Of a stretch of 64,000 bases of DNA, positions 11,282 through 21,785 are shown piece after piece. The stretch's first letter is position 1. Every line of letters begins with the position of its first letter. This DNA is from Pinus tabuliformis (Eukaryota; Streptophyta; Pinopsida; Pinales; Pinaceae): positions 945,932,327 to 945,996,326 of the forward strand of contig CM062817.1 of NCBI GenBank assembly GCA_031772625.1, written 5' to 3'. A model generated the notes under the pieces. That model was not told the origin of the DNA, searched no databases, and saw only the letters and a list, made by a program, of their open reading frames with translations. The position numbers were made by a program, and so were the translations under genes.

Positions 11282-11570
11282 TTAAGCATAATACCTCTTA
11301 AGGTAAAGTCCATTTCTGGGTTTACCTAAAGAGTCTCCATCAAAATCTACCAGCTCATAGGCCCCTTTTGCTAGCTTTCGCTTTACAATGTAGGGTCCAT
11401 GCCACATAGGAACGAATTTTCCAGCACCTAGCTTATCGTTAGCTTGATCATATAATAGCACTAGGTCTCCCTCCGAAAAACTTCGAGGGGTCACATTTCT
11501 ATCATACTGAGCTTTCATTCGCTTCGCGTGAGTCTCAATTGCCAATGCAGCGTCACGTCGAGTCTCATCT
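11282..11570 (-). CDS. Element A integrase C-terminal part
   Basis: About 95 residues typical of the Ty3 integrase tail: D-E-T-R-R-D-A-A-L, then R-M-K-A-Q-Y-D-R-N-V, F-S-E-G-D-L-V-L-L-Y, G-P-Y-I-V-K-R, ending N-G-L-Y-L-K-R-Y-Y-A. It continues the integrase core at 14934-15740, from which element G now separates it; the 5-bp CATCT on both sides of G marks the cut. This tail helps DNA binding and target choice in the family. Confidence 0.85.
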
Positions 11571-12214
11571 TGATCCGGATTTAAACAGGAACGCAATAGA
11601 TTACAGAGATAACCATAAATACAGAGATGCAATAACCATAAACACATAGATGCAGCGGAAATAATGATTCATTTCATTAATGGAAAATACTGAATACAAC
11701 CAGAAATGGAAATAAACCAGCTAGGGCGATGGTAGCTATCTCTGAGAAGAGATGTGCGGCTACATGCCTCTGAACTGTTCCGAACTGTGTTACAATGAGG
11801 CTCGAAGGCCTATTTATTGTTGAGAAACAATGGAAAACCCTTCACATCCCGAAACCTAACCCTAGAAGATGAAACGCCAAATTGTGGGCCCCGTTTGGGT
11901 AAATTGGTACATCAATTTCCCGGGGTCGTAACTTTGGCATACGATCTCCGTTTGACGCGTACAATAGCTCGTTAGAAAGATCTATCCGAGCACTACCACT
12001 TTGGGAAGGGCAACATCAGTCTATAGACCCATGTTGCCCCCAGATTCCCAAAAAAACGTCGTTTAGGGCCTCAAAATGGCTCCGGAAGTTTAGGACCCGA
12101 AAAACTGCTAAAAATAGTAAGTTGTGCTACAATTAAGGAAACTGAAAAGACTGAAAGAGACAGTTGTGGGGGTCCAAATGGGTTGGTGGGTGGCCACCAA
12201 CATCCACCTGGATC
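11571..12214 (-). repeat. 3' LTR of element G
   Basis: 644 bp, nearly identical to 14290-14933. The terminal words TGATCC and GGATCA are complementary. A minus-strand TATA-like word (AATAAATAGG) lies near 11810. Confidence 0.92.
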
Positions 12215-12934
12215 ATTCCTCCCCCCTTAGGAAGCAATGGTCCCCATTGCGTTGAGTTCCTCCATCTGTTGAACTTGTCCTGCAATCTCTGATGTGTCCA
12301 GTGATGGTGCGAAGCATGGTCGACGATGGTCCACATTGAACACTCGGTGCAAGCGAAGGAATGGAGGAATGTTGTGCTCCAAAGCATTGTTCCCCATAGC
12401 CTTGGTACTGCTGTAAGGACCATGTCGGCGTTGCCTGAGTTTCTGATGGGTTCTGGTAAGGCGTTCTCTCTGCAGATGTAACCAAACTTTGTCGCCCACC
12501 TGAAACTTGTGTGGTACCCCTGTGGATGAGGAGAAGTTGTTCCTGTATTCTGTCATGACCGTATCCCTTTGCTGCTGCTGCTGCGTGGAGGAACCCTTTG
12601 CAGGGGTCATGGATGTAGCAACGATCTTCCCCTTATTTTGGGAGTGAACCAGACAGATGAATTTCCTGGTCTGTGATATGAGCTTGCTGCCTTTCTTGGT
12701 AGTGATCAAGGATGTGGCAGTAGGTGGAGCTACCTCTGGTATCCTGTATAATGAATCACCCAAGGAAATAATGACAGCGCGAGGCCTTGACTCATACACA
12801 GCATGTCGCCTCCACAAGTATGGCTGGCCTAATAATACATCACAAACATCCAGAGGTGTAACATCACACAATACCTCGTCTGTGAAGGGCTTGATGCTGT
12901 AGGGAAGGCGGCACTGTTGGCGAACTTTGAGATC
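12215..12934 (-). CDS. Element G: protease tail and integrase-C-terminus-like segment
   Basis: It begins with the end of a Ty3 protease (V-C-D-V-L-L-G-Q-P-Y-L-W-R-R-H). The last 70 residues read like an integrase C-terminus: F-Q-V-G-D-K-V-W-L-H-L, then R-R-H-G-P-Y, and V-F-N-V-D-H-R-R-P. Between them is a low-complexity stretch with a glutamine run. The order shows the element descends from a full Ty3 element. Confidence 0.7.
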
Positions 12935-14248
12935 TCATCCTTCGTGAAGCCACCCGATACTGTACGGCTGTGGGTGTGGTGTAGTCGGTAGGCCCAACCG
13001 CTTCACGACCTCTGCTGAAACCAGGTTCTTTTGGCTACCACTGTCGACAATGAATCGCAGCGGTGAACCCTTCACCCACATCTGTGAGTGGAAAAGACGC
13101 TCCCCTTCCTCTGGATCTTCGGGCTCATTTTTCTTGATCTTGGCAGTGGCAACAGTGGCGCTGGGATCCGCATCAATGATCTGCTTCCCTTTGCCATTCC
13201 CCTTGTCGGGTTCTGGCTCAGGATCGGAACATGCATCTGATTCGGAAGCCTTCAACTCAGCCACCAGCGACTGCTTGGTCCGACACTCACTTGTGTTATG
13301 AGTGGGACTCTTGTGGAACTCACACCACTTCCCTGTGTCCTTCTTCGGCTTCATGGTGTTGTTCTTTTCTTGCGGCTTCGACGGGTTGTCTTGGGTCACC
13401 CCGCCTTGGCTTTGTCCTTTGGGTTTCGGATTTGCAGATCCAAAGTCTCGCTTCTTCTGTTTGAACTTTTGCTCGATTTTGACAGCGTATCGGTATGCTG
13501 TGCCGAGTGAGGGGATGTCCAAGAACCCCATCTCTTCCTGGATGTATCTATGTAGGCAGCCGCGGTATTTGAGTACCAGATGCAGCTCAGAATCTTTGAT
13601 ACCCAACTGTGTGCGAAGGGTATGAAAAATGTTTGTGAACTCCGGCACATCTTGGTCTCGTCCCTGCCGCAATGTGGTCCATTTGATGTATTTGTCCTCA
13701 TAGCTTCCGACAGGGTAATACTGCTCCTTGATGGCATCCCGAAAGTCATTCCAAGTGGGTGCGGCTGAAAATAGTGAGCCTGTACTTTCATCCTTCTGCT
13801 CGCAGTAGGTTTCCCACCAGTCCTTGACGTGGGGGGCTGCTTTGAGAAGAGCAAAAACAATCTTTTCCCGACTTGAAAATTCATGAACAGAAAAATACCC
13901 ATCTAGCAGATTTAACCATTTATCTACGGCATCTGCGTCTATTTGACCCTCGAAGATGGGGATTTCAAAATTAACTTGTACCTTAAACGGCGTGGCGTTT
14001 CCAGAGTCGCTTTTGGAAGTCGATGCGTCGCCTCTGGGTAGCCGCTGAAGGATCTGTGCAAAGCTATCCATCATCGCGTTCCTTTGCCGCTCGAGCGCTT
14101 CTTCGAGCAAGATTTTGATAGGATCTCCTGCCCCCTCGTCTTTCTTCTCATCCGCCATGGGAGGCCGTCGGGATTTTCGAGGCTGGTCTTGCAAAGGTTC
14201 GACCAGTTCAAGCCCTAACTCCTTATATCCCGACCTCGTTGGGGACAT
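12935..14248 (-). CDS. Element G Gag-protease polyprotein
   Basis: A single long frame of 437 residues. The N-terminal 80 residues are charged. A Retrotrans_gag-type domain spans roughly 95-260 (I-P-I-F-E-G, D-K-W-L-N-L-L-D-G-Y-F, V-K-D-W-W-E-T-Y, F-R-D-A-I-K-E-Q-Y-Y-P). A basic linker leads to a zinc-knuckle-like C-E-F-H-x4-H-x4-C near residue 320. The protease motif F-I-V-D-S-G-S-Q-K-N-L-V lies near 405. The start follows the Met primer site by about 30 bases. Gag forms the particle; the protease cuts the polyprotein. It is the best preserved gag in the window. Confidence 0.85.
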   Translation of the reverse strand: MSPTRSGYKELGLELVEPLQDQPRKSRRPPMADEKKDEGAGDPIKILLEEALERQRNAMMDSFAQILQRLPRGDASTSKSDSGNATPFKVQVNFEIPIFEGQIDADAVDKWLNLLDGYFSVHEFSSREKIVFALLKAAPHVKDWWETYCEQKDESTGSLFSAAPTWNDFRDAIKEQYYPVGSYEDKYIKWTTLRQGRDQDVPEFTNIFHTLRTQLGIKDSELHLVLKYRGCLHRYIQEEMGFLDIPSLGTAYRYAVKIEQKFKQKKRDFGSANPKPKGQSQGGVTQDNPSKPQEKNNTMKPKKDTGKWCEFHKSPTHNTSECRTKQSLVAELKASESDACSDPEPEPDKGNGKGKQIIDADPSATVATAKIKKNEPEDPEEGERLFHSQMWVKGSPLRFIVDSGSQKNLVSAEVVKRLGLPTTPHPQPYSIGWLHEG

Positions 14249-14276
14249 GCAAAGAAAAACAGAGAAAAAGCAGACC

Positions 14277-14288
14277 GCTCTGATACCA
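14277..14288 (-). other. Primer binding site of element G (initiator tRNA-Met)
   Basis: Reads TGGTATCAGAGC on the minus strand, one base inside the 5' LTR. This is the standard plant initiator-Met primer site for reverse transcription. Confidence 0.92.
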
Positions 14289-14289
14289 C

Positions 14290-14933
14290 TGATCCGGATT
14301 TAAACAGGAACGCAATAGATTACAGAGATAACCATAAATACAGAGATGCAATAACCATAAACACATAGATGCAGCGGAAATAATGATTCATTTCATTAAT
14401 GGAAAATACTGAATACAACCAGAAATGGAAATAAACCAGCTAGGGCGATGGTAGCTATCTCTGAGAAGAGATGTGCGGCTACATGCCTCTGAACTGTTCC
14501 GAACTGTGTTACAATGAGGCTCGAAGGCCTATTTATTGTTGAGAAACAATGGAAAACCCTTCACATCCCGAAACCTAACCCTAGAAGATGAAACGCCAAA
14601 TTGTGGGCCCCGTTTGGGTAAATTGGTACATCAATTTCCCGGGTCGTAACTTTGGCATACGATCTCCGTTTGACGCGTACAATAGCTCGTTAGAAAGATC
14701 TATCCGAGCACTACCACTTTGGGAAGGGAAACATCAGTCTATAGACCCATGTTGCCCCCAGATTCCCAAAAAAACGTCGTTTAGGGCCTCAAAACGGCTC
14801 CGGAAGTTTAGGACCCGAAAAACTGCTAAAAATAGTAAGTTGTGCTACAATTAAGGAAACTGAAAAGACTGAAAGAGACAGTTGTGGGGGTCCAAATGGG
14901 TTGGTGGGTGGCCACCAACATCCACCTGGATCA
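14290..14933 (-). repeat. 5' LTR of element G
   Basis: 644 bp, partner of 11571-12214; it carries the promoter for the element's minus-strand transcript. Confidence 0.92.
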
Positions 14934-15740
14934 CATCTAACTGAGCTAAGTATAATAAACGTTTCTCCTCTTCGGAAGTAGCTGGGAGTAATTCGACAGC
15001 CATTTGAAGTGATGGGATTTCGCATTTAATGGGTAACACAGCTTCCAAGCCATAAACTAGCTGGAAAGGAGTGAACCCTGTTGAAGTTTTCACTGAGGTT
15101 CGGTATGCCCATAGCGCTGAAAATAACATGTTGTGCCAATTCGACCGATGAATACCAATGGTTCGTCGGATCATGATAACCAGAACTTTGTTGATAGACT
15201 CAACCAAACCGTTGGCTTGCGGATAATAAGGAGTAGAGCTATCGTGGCGCAAACCAAGCTGGCTTGTAAGCTCAGTCATCATGATGTTTCGAAAATGGCT
15301 CCCATGGTCAGTGATGATTGCTTGTGGGACACCAAACCTAGTTATAATATGATTGAATATGAAAACTGCAGCTGTTTTGCCGCTTGCGTCGAATGTAGGC
15401 ATCGCCTCGGCCCATTTAGTAAAATAATCAACCGTGAGGATGATATACGCATGCCCCCCGGCCGAGTGAGGGTTACAAGTAATAAAATCGATACCCCATT
15501 TGGCGAAAGGACCAATGGCAATTATAGGATGGAGAGGAGCAGGTGGTGCGCGCATCTTGCGATCAAACACTTGACAGTTGTGGCACTTCCGGACCACAAT
15601 GATACAATCTTTAAACATGGACGGCCAGAAATAGCCAGCGCGCAACACCTTCTGAGCTGTGGCATACCCAGACATATGACCGCCACATGCTCCAGAGTGA
15701 CAATCATTCAAAACCCTCTCAGCCTCTTCGTGAGTTAAAC
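14934..15740 (-). CDS. Element A integrase: zinc-binding and catalytic core
   Basis: The N-terminal H-H-C-C region is visible as G-H-M-S-G and C-H-N-C (about 15560-15740). The core has the three acidic motifs of DDE integrases in order: G-I-D-F-I-T near 15490, I-T-D-H-G-S-H-F near 15300 and Q-A-N-G-L-V-E-S near 15205. A Y-R-T-S-x-K-T-S-T-G-F-T-P-F-Q-L-V-Y-G motif follows, typical of Ty3 integrases. The frame then meets element G. The enzyme joins the cDNA to the host chromosome. Confidence 0.9.
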
Positions 15741-15959
15741 AACGTCGAAAAACTAAGTCTGCCCCCGGCGATAAAGTGTATCTCCAATAATCGTGTATTG
15801 CTGGGATTGAAACCGAATTTTTCGACGTTCCGACTTTGAAGCTTCAGGCCGAAAGGTTTGGGTTTGGAGATAGATGATTATATCCCCGTACCATGGATCT
15901 AAAGTACTGATAAGAAACAAAGATTCGTCTGCAATGGACTCCTCTGCCACAGTTTCTGT

Positions 15960-16360
15960 GTCAGCACGCGGGAAATCACACATCAATTCCGCAAAAACTA
16001 AGGATTTCTTAGACTTGGACTTCTCAAACTCCAAGTCGAACTCTTGCAGGATAACGATCCATTTAGAGTACTTGCCCCCTAGCAGTTGTTTTGTCAAAAT
16101 ATAAATCATAGGGTTGCAATCCGAAATAACTGTAGTTTTACAGAGAAGAATGTAGTGACGAAAACGCTGGATAGCTTGAACGGCTTCCAGGGCCAATTTC
16201 TCCACATGCGAATATTTTAGCTCAGTGGGGTTTAATGTCCTACTAAGATAATATATCACATGTTCCGCTCTGAATTCATCTTCTTGAACTAACACCATTC
16301 CAATGGTGGAATGCGAAGCTGCGAGGTATAGGAAGTAGTCCTGGTTGTAGTTGGGAGGAT
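15960..16360 (-). CDS. Element A first RNase H (standard Ty3 type)
   Basis: It follows the RT connection domain (F-L-C-R-F-I-P-N-Y-A-E). Motifs: Y-F-L-Y-L-A-A-S, the S-R-T-L-N-P-T-E-L-K-Y-S-H-V-E-K-L-A-L-E-A-V segment typical of Ty3 RNase H, and V-I-S-D-C-N-P. It degrades the RNA strand of the RNA/DNA hybrid. A Lys/Ser tether leads to the integrase. Confidence 0.85.
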
Positions 16361-16499
16361 GCAACAACGGTGCATGGGTCAACGCGTGCTTAAGTGCATC
16401 AAAAGATTGTTGGGCAATCTCATCCCAAAAGAATTGAGCGTTCTGTTTCAACAACCGTGTAAAACCTTTAGTGACCTCGGCGTAATTTGGAATGAATCG

Positions 16500-17270
16500 G
16501 CATAAAAAGTTCGCTTTCCCTTGCAAACTTTGGAGTTGGCGCAAACTCGAAGGAGGAGGCAATTTGATGATAGCTTCGACCTTCGAGGGATCGACGCGAA
16601 TGCCGGCTTTTGAAACAACAAATCCTAGCAATCGACCCGTCTCTATACAGAACACACACTTGTGGGGATTCAACCGAATTCGATAATGCCGACACCTCAT
16701 AAAGATTGCTCATAAGTGGACAAGGTGATCAGCTCGATGTAAAGAATGAGCAGGCAAATCATCGAGGTACGGTTGCACAATGTGCTTGATGTCATGAAAT
16801 GCGTAAGACATCGCCCTTTGAAAAGTGGCCCCGGCATTCTTAAGTCCAAAAGGTAATTTGCAATAAGCAAATGTCCCCCATGGACAAATGAATGCCGTTT
16901 TTGGTTGGTCGGCAGGTAGAATATTTATTTGATTATAGCCCGAAAAACCATCCATGAAGGAAAACATTTCACTTCCGGCACAATCATCAATAATTTGATC
17001 GATATAAGGCGTAGGATAGTTGTCTTTTGGACAAGCTCGATTTATATCCCTATAGTCGATACAGATTCTTATTGTTCCTTGTTTCTTGTTGACCGGAACA
17101 ATATTCGATACCCAATCCGTTAACGGGATTGGATAAATGAAACCTGCTTTTAACAACTTCTCGACTTCTGCTTTAATCGCAGCCGCTTTCCGAGGGTGAA
17201 TCTGACGCAACCGTTGCCGGACGGGTTTAGCGTCCGGGTAGGTCTTTATTTCATGAACAACAATGGCAGG
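16500..17270 (-). CDS. Element A reverse transcriptase
   Basis: Ty3 RT blocks in order: R-Q-R-L-R-Q-I-H-P, L-L-K-A-G-F-I, W-V-S-N-I-V-P-V, R-I-C-I-D-Y-R-D-I-N, S-F-M-D-G-F-S-G-Y-N-Q-I, T-A-F-I-C-P-W-G-T-F, L-P-F-G-L-K-N-A-G-A-T-F-Q-R, then the catalytic Y-L-D-D near 16765, thumb and connection. Wording such as D-Y-R-D-I-N-R-A-C-P-K-D is common in Tat/Ogre relatives. Broken like the rest of the pol region. Confidence 0.9.
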
Positions 17271-17999
17271 GTCGATTCCTTGCATTTCCTCGTAAGACCA
17301 GGCAAACACATCGCGGAATTCTTGGAATAGGGCCTTGTAAGTTTGAATTTCTTCTTCTGTACATGAGGCACCTATATGAATGTTTCCCTCAATTCTGGGC
17401 TTCACTGAAATATCAATGGGAATAGTGCGAGAAATATTCCCTAAATTCAACTCTGAATCAGAATGTTTCGTTGGATTCTGAGCGTCTTTGACATATTCAG
17501 CGGTAAAGATAGATGAAAAATCATTTTCAAAAGGATCATTCTTAGGTAAAAACGAAGATCTGTGATGGAGATATTCCCATGGTAGATCGTCTACACTTAG
17601 GATTTCGCGAAGTTGCTCGTCAGATGACACGACTTCGGGAAACGCTATCCATTCTAAGGTTGATGTGAAAAGTGATTCTTCACTAACCACATTCATTTGG
17701 TCGATTTCGGTTGAACGCGATTCGGTAAAAGACATGATGGCTTCATAAGCAATTTCATATGGACTCAAAGGCATAGCATCACCGAATGAGTCTATCTCAG
17801 ATTCAGATGGGACAATCCAAGGATCATCATAAATAATGTTGTCTGATGTAATCATATGAATTGATGCAAATGAAGGGTCTGCGTTGATTGGAGGGAAAGG
17901 AAAAGTTCCCAGTAAACCGGAATCTTTAACTAAACCTACGCCAACGTCCCTATAAGGGATTGTCGTCTTACCGACATGCTGGATACTCTCTGAAGAGGC

Positions 18000-18385
18000 T
18001 GGGTCGGATGAAAAGTATGTCAGCTGATCAATCGTCACGATCTTACCGTTATGTGGAAACTTAATTATTCTGAAGACCGATGAAACGACCGCTGTCATAG
18101 CATATGACCAACTTCGACCCAAAAGAAGGTTGTAGTCTAGAGGGGCATCAACCACCTCCACATCCAGACTAACGGTTTTACCTTCTACCCCTATAGGCAA
18201 TTCCTGTAGAATACCAAACGGACGGAACCCACGGCCATCAAAGGCCTTAAGGATGGTCGGGGATTGGTTCAACGAAGGAGAACCAAGCGATCTCCAACAT
18301 TGAATCGACATAATACACGTAGAAGCTCCCTCATCAATCACAGTCCGATGAATAGGCCTGTTTTTGACTATCACTGGAATTTGGA
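18000..18385 (-). CDS. Element A aspartic protease
   Basis: About 120 residues: P-V-I-V-K-N-R-P-I-H-R-T-V-I-D-E-G-A-S-T-C-I-M near 18320, a flap region F-R-P-F-G-I-L-Q-E-L-P, then Y-N-L-L-L-G-R-S-W near 18115. About 650 bp of acidic linker separates it from RT. It matches Tat/Ogre-type proteases in layout. Confidence 0.8.
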
Positions 18386-19560
18386 AAGCCATTTGATGGG
18401 GTAGACGTGGTGTACTACTTTCTAGATCGAAGATTATCAGATTCGGGTCCTGAACATCAACAGCTCCGATAGCCGACAAAAGTAATTTTCGTTGTGCTGG
18501 GCATGATTGCAGCACTTCTAAAGCCGACATTGCTGAGGGTGAAACAGCTAAGTCCTCAACAATGTTGTAATTCTGGGCTGCTCTCGCATGTGGATTGAAA
18601 GCAGACCTTCGAAGTACACCCTTGGCGGGCGGTTTAATTACTAAGTCCGGGTTAGGTTTTTCGATCTGTAGTGGATCGGAACCAGGAGCTGAGGTTGATG
18701 GATTAGAATGAGAAGATTCTGCTTCCTTACCATCAACAGGATTCTTACTACCATAATCTTGCGATCGAGTCGCAATCCGCACATGAGATATCATCAAAAT
18801 GGGTTCTTCACTGGCAGTCGAGGAAGAACCTATCATCTTACTCTCCTGCTTTTGAAATGGATCTTTTAACACAGCAGGAGTGGGAGAACCTTTGACTATT
18901 TTTACAACCTCGGCCTGATGAGGGCAATCTCTTGTAAAATGATCCTCTTCACAAATAAGACAAGGATATCGAGGTTTGCGCTTTTCGTCATTGGTTTCCG
19001 ACTTTTCTGTTTTCTCCTTCGGAGCCTTGTCTGCTTTAGCCTTCTTCTTTCCTTTCTTCTTTCCACCGTTTTTTGATTTGGCCGTAGATGATTCTACAGC
19101 GTGAATATCGGCGGAAAGTTCAGGAGAAGACTCTCCTGTCGGGGAATCAGGCAAAGTGATTATAGGAGTAGTAGAAGTCTTGGAAGATTTCTTCTTGCTC
19201 TTTGTATTCACGATGCCAATCATACCATCAGCGGCATGAGATCCCGAAGGAGCAGCAGCGATTTGATTCGATTTTGGAAGATCTGGAATCTTCTCGTGTA
19301 ACGTACGCGACTGAGTATAAACTAAGTCAAGGTACTGCGCCTGAGCAATGACTTGCTCCTCAGTAACTACTCTGGCCTTAGCTACATCTTCAGTAATCTT
19401 CGGTAATAATGATTTAACAAACCATTCAGCTAAGATTTGGTCCGAAATAAAAACTTTCACTAGCCTTCTTCGACGTCTCCACTCATGAATGTGATCAGAA
19501 ATATACGTGGACGTTGATTGTTTTAGTGAAGTTAATAACTCCGTGCCGTTATCGTATTTG
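18386..19560 (-). CDS. Element A nucleocapsid and linker
   Basis: Downstream of gag: a lysine-rich basic run (K-N-G-G-K-K-K-G-K-K-K-A-K), then one zinc knuckle P-C-L-I-C-E-E-D-H-F-T-R-D-C near 18940, then a Ser/Pro-rich linker up to the protease. The knuckle and basic run bind genomic RNA in the particle. Confidence 0.8.
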
Positions 19561-20165
19561 ACCGGCAACTGAAAGTGAGTTTAAGAACGAGGTAGCTAAC
19601 TGGCTAAAATTGTAAAAAGAGGCCCGTGGTAACTCAATGTACCACTTGGCCACGAGACCAATGAGTGTACGCTGGAAAAGACATAAGCGGATCGAATCAT
19701 CCAAGATAGAATTTGAAGCACACCAGAGATGGTAAGTCATCACATGATTGGATGGATCCTCTCCAGACTTACCTTCGAACTTGGGTATATCACTAGGCAA
19801 CTTATTTGGCATTGGCGGCCAGAACGGAAGATATTGAATTGGATCGTTCGTTAGGTGCGTCAAGTCTGGTAAATCCAAAGTTGCGATAAACGGTAATTTC
19901 CGGTTAGGATCTCTAAAATTCTGGGTCACAAGACCAGTCCCAGGAGGAGGATATCCAGGATAACTAGGAACAAGAGTCGCATTAGGGATATTATATCCTC
20001 TTGGAAAACCAGGATTAACCGGACCGTACTGGGGTTGTTGAGGTTGTTGATAAGTGTACCCAGGATACGATTGATACTGGTAAACCGGCTGTTGGACAGC
20101 TTGCCCATGTTGGTACTGTCCCTGGTACGGTTGTTGAACAAATTGAGGTTGAGTAGTGACAACCG
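19561..20165 (-). CDS. Element A Gag core (Retrotrans_gag-type domain)
   Basis: Core signature near 19600-19850: L-P-S-D-I-P-K-F-E-G-K-S-G-E-D-P, H-V-M-T-Y-H-L-W-C, R-L-C-L-F-Q-R-T-L-I-G-L-V-A-K-W-Y-I-E-L-P and F-x-Q-L-A-T-S-F-L-N-S. These are the hydrophobic and W/F positions of plant Ty3 capsid domains. The region before it is Asn/Gln/Pro-rich. Broken. Confidence 0.8.
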
Positions 20166-21785
20166 TACTTATACCAGGCTAACATGTAGGCATCTGGACC
20201 GTGGTTTGAATCGTAGATCCAGACAACGGTAAAGATGTCTGAGGAGTGGTTGCAGAGACAGTAGAAACCGGAGCTGTCGATACTCCAGAAGTAAGTTTGG
20301 CAGATGTAGCGGTAGTTGCAGCAGCTGTTTGAGATGGAGTACTAGGTGCAATTGGCGGCTGAGTAACTACCGAAGTTACAGAAGTTTGAACATTTGACTG
20401 GACAGGTTGCGGTTGCTGGGGTGGACCAGAAACTACGGGTTGTCTAGCTTGAGGTACCAACTGTATACCTGGCTGCAACACCTATTGACCCTGTGATGGA
20501 TCCCACACTATCATTCCGGGGTATTGACCCGTAACAGGTTGAGGATACTGAGATCCATAACCAGATTGAGGATAGGATTGATAATTGAAAGGTGCAGTTC
20601 CCATACCTTGAAAATATGACTGACCTTGAGGTGGTTGATAACCTTGACTCGAGTATTGACCTTGAGGTTGATAACCTTGAGGTAAATACGGATACTGGGG
20701 TTGACCTTGACCTTGAGGTTGATACCCTTGAGGTTGATACCCTTGGGGTTGATACCCTTGAGGTAAATATTGATACTGAGGTTGACCCTGGGGTACATAT
20801 TGAGGCTGGGGTTGACCTTGAGGCATGTATTGCACCATAGGTACATACTGACCTTGAGGTTGCCCCCCAGACATAATTTGTGTACCTTGAGGTTGCCCCC
20901 CAGGGGTTAATTGAGGCTGCCCCCCAGGTGGTAATTGGCCACCTTGAGGTTGAGAAACGGGAACTGAACCTGACATCATGTAAATGTCTCCTACACCCAA
21001 TGGTATATTACCATTGTTTCCAGCTAATAACCCATGATCAACGGGTTGAGGAGATGCCCCTGCAAAGGTACCAGAAAGTGATTGATACCCGGTGGGAACA
21101 GAAGGACCGCCATGTAAGAAATATTCAGGAGTTTGAGTAAACACGGACAACTGACCAGACATATTTACAGGAGTATAAATACCTCCAGGTGGAAAAGGAG
21201 TACGAGGTGTAGAAAAACCTACCCCTGAGTTGTCTAAATAATTGGTTAACGAAAGGTACCAAGTGGTACTTCTAGGAGGACTGTAAAAGATAGATTCACG
21301 CTCCCTGAGGTCAATAGTAAGTTGATCTTCAGGTTAGAGACGCCTATTTCTTCCTCTGGAGCAAGTTCTTCAATAGCAATCAAACCAGTAGGAAGATTTT
21401 CGGTGATAACTCGTTCTACTCTTGGTGAATCTGGAACACTAGAAGTCGGAGTAACAGGTTCAGATATTTCAGGTTCTTCGCCTATATCACTAGTAGACGA
21501 AAAACTACCTGCAAGCTCAGAAATTGTAACAGCTTCGGGATTATAACCTGTCTCTAGACTTTGGTAATCTGGATGGACTACCAAGGAAGATTCTCCTTCT
21601 TTAGGTGAACCTACTCTACTGCCACTAGGAGGAGTTACAAGGACCTTCAAACCTTCTAGATTACTGGGGTCGTCTCGAGGAGGCTCACCCCGAAGTCTAC
21701 GGGATCTCCTCAACAATTCGGCCACAGAAACAACTTCAGGAGACTGGCCCCGAAGTCTACGGGACTCTCTCGGTAATTCCGCCAC
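20166..21785 (-). CDS. Element A Gag N-terminal disordered region with Pro/Gln/Gly repeats
   Basis: About 540 residues before the capsid domain. The start near 21785 carries a duplicated segment with S-R-R-L-R-G twice, about 33 residues apart. The middle (about 20500-20950) is a low-complexity tract of Q-P-Q-G-Y and P-Q-G units, including four near-perfect 15-bp repeats (GGTTGATACCCTTGA type on the plus strand). It ends in Thr/Ser/Val-rich sequence. This resembles prion-like, phase-separating regions; function unproven. Confidence 0.6.

Larger units (their letters stand above)
11571..14933 (-). mobile_element. Element G: small, young, non-autonomous Ty3 LTR element inside A
   Basis: The element is 3363 bp with a perfect CATCT duplication (11566-11570 and 14934-14938). 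Its two 644-bp LTRs (TGATCCGGAT...CACCTGGATCA) differ at only about three or four sites, so it is the youngest insertion in the window. Minus-strand parts: LTR, initiator-Met primer site, gag, zinc-knuckle-like motif, protease, a short tail resembling the integrase C-terminus, LTR. I see no reverse transcriptase, RNase H or integrase core, so it must borrow these. The gag frame is long and intact-looking. It resembles chromovirus-type or similar small Ty3 gag; the exact lineage is uncertain. Confidence 0.9.
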
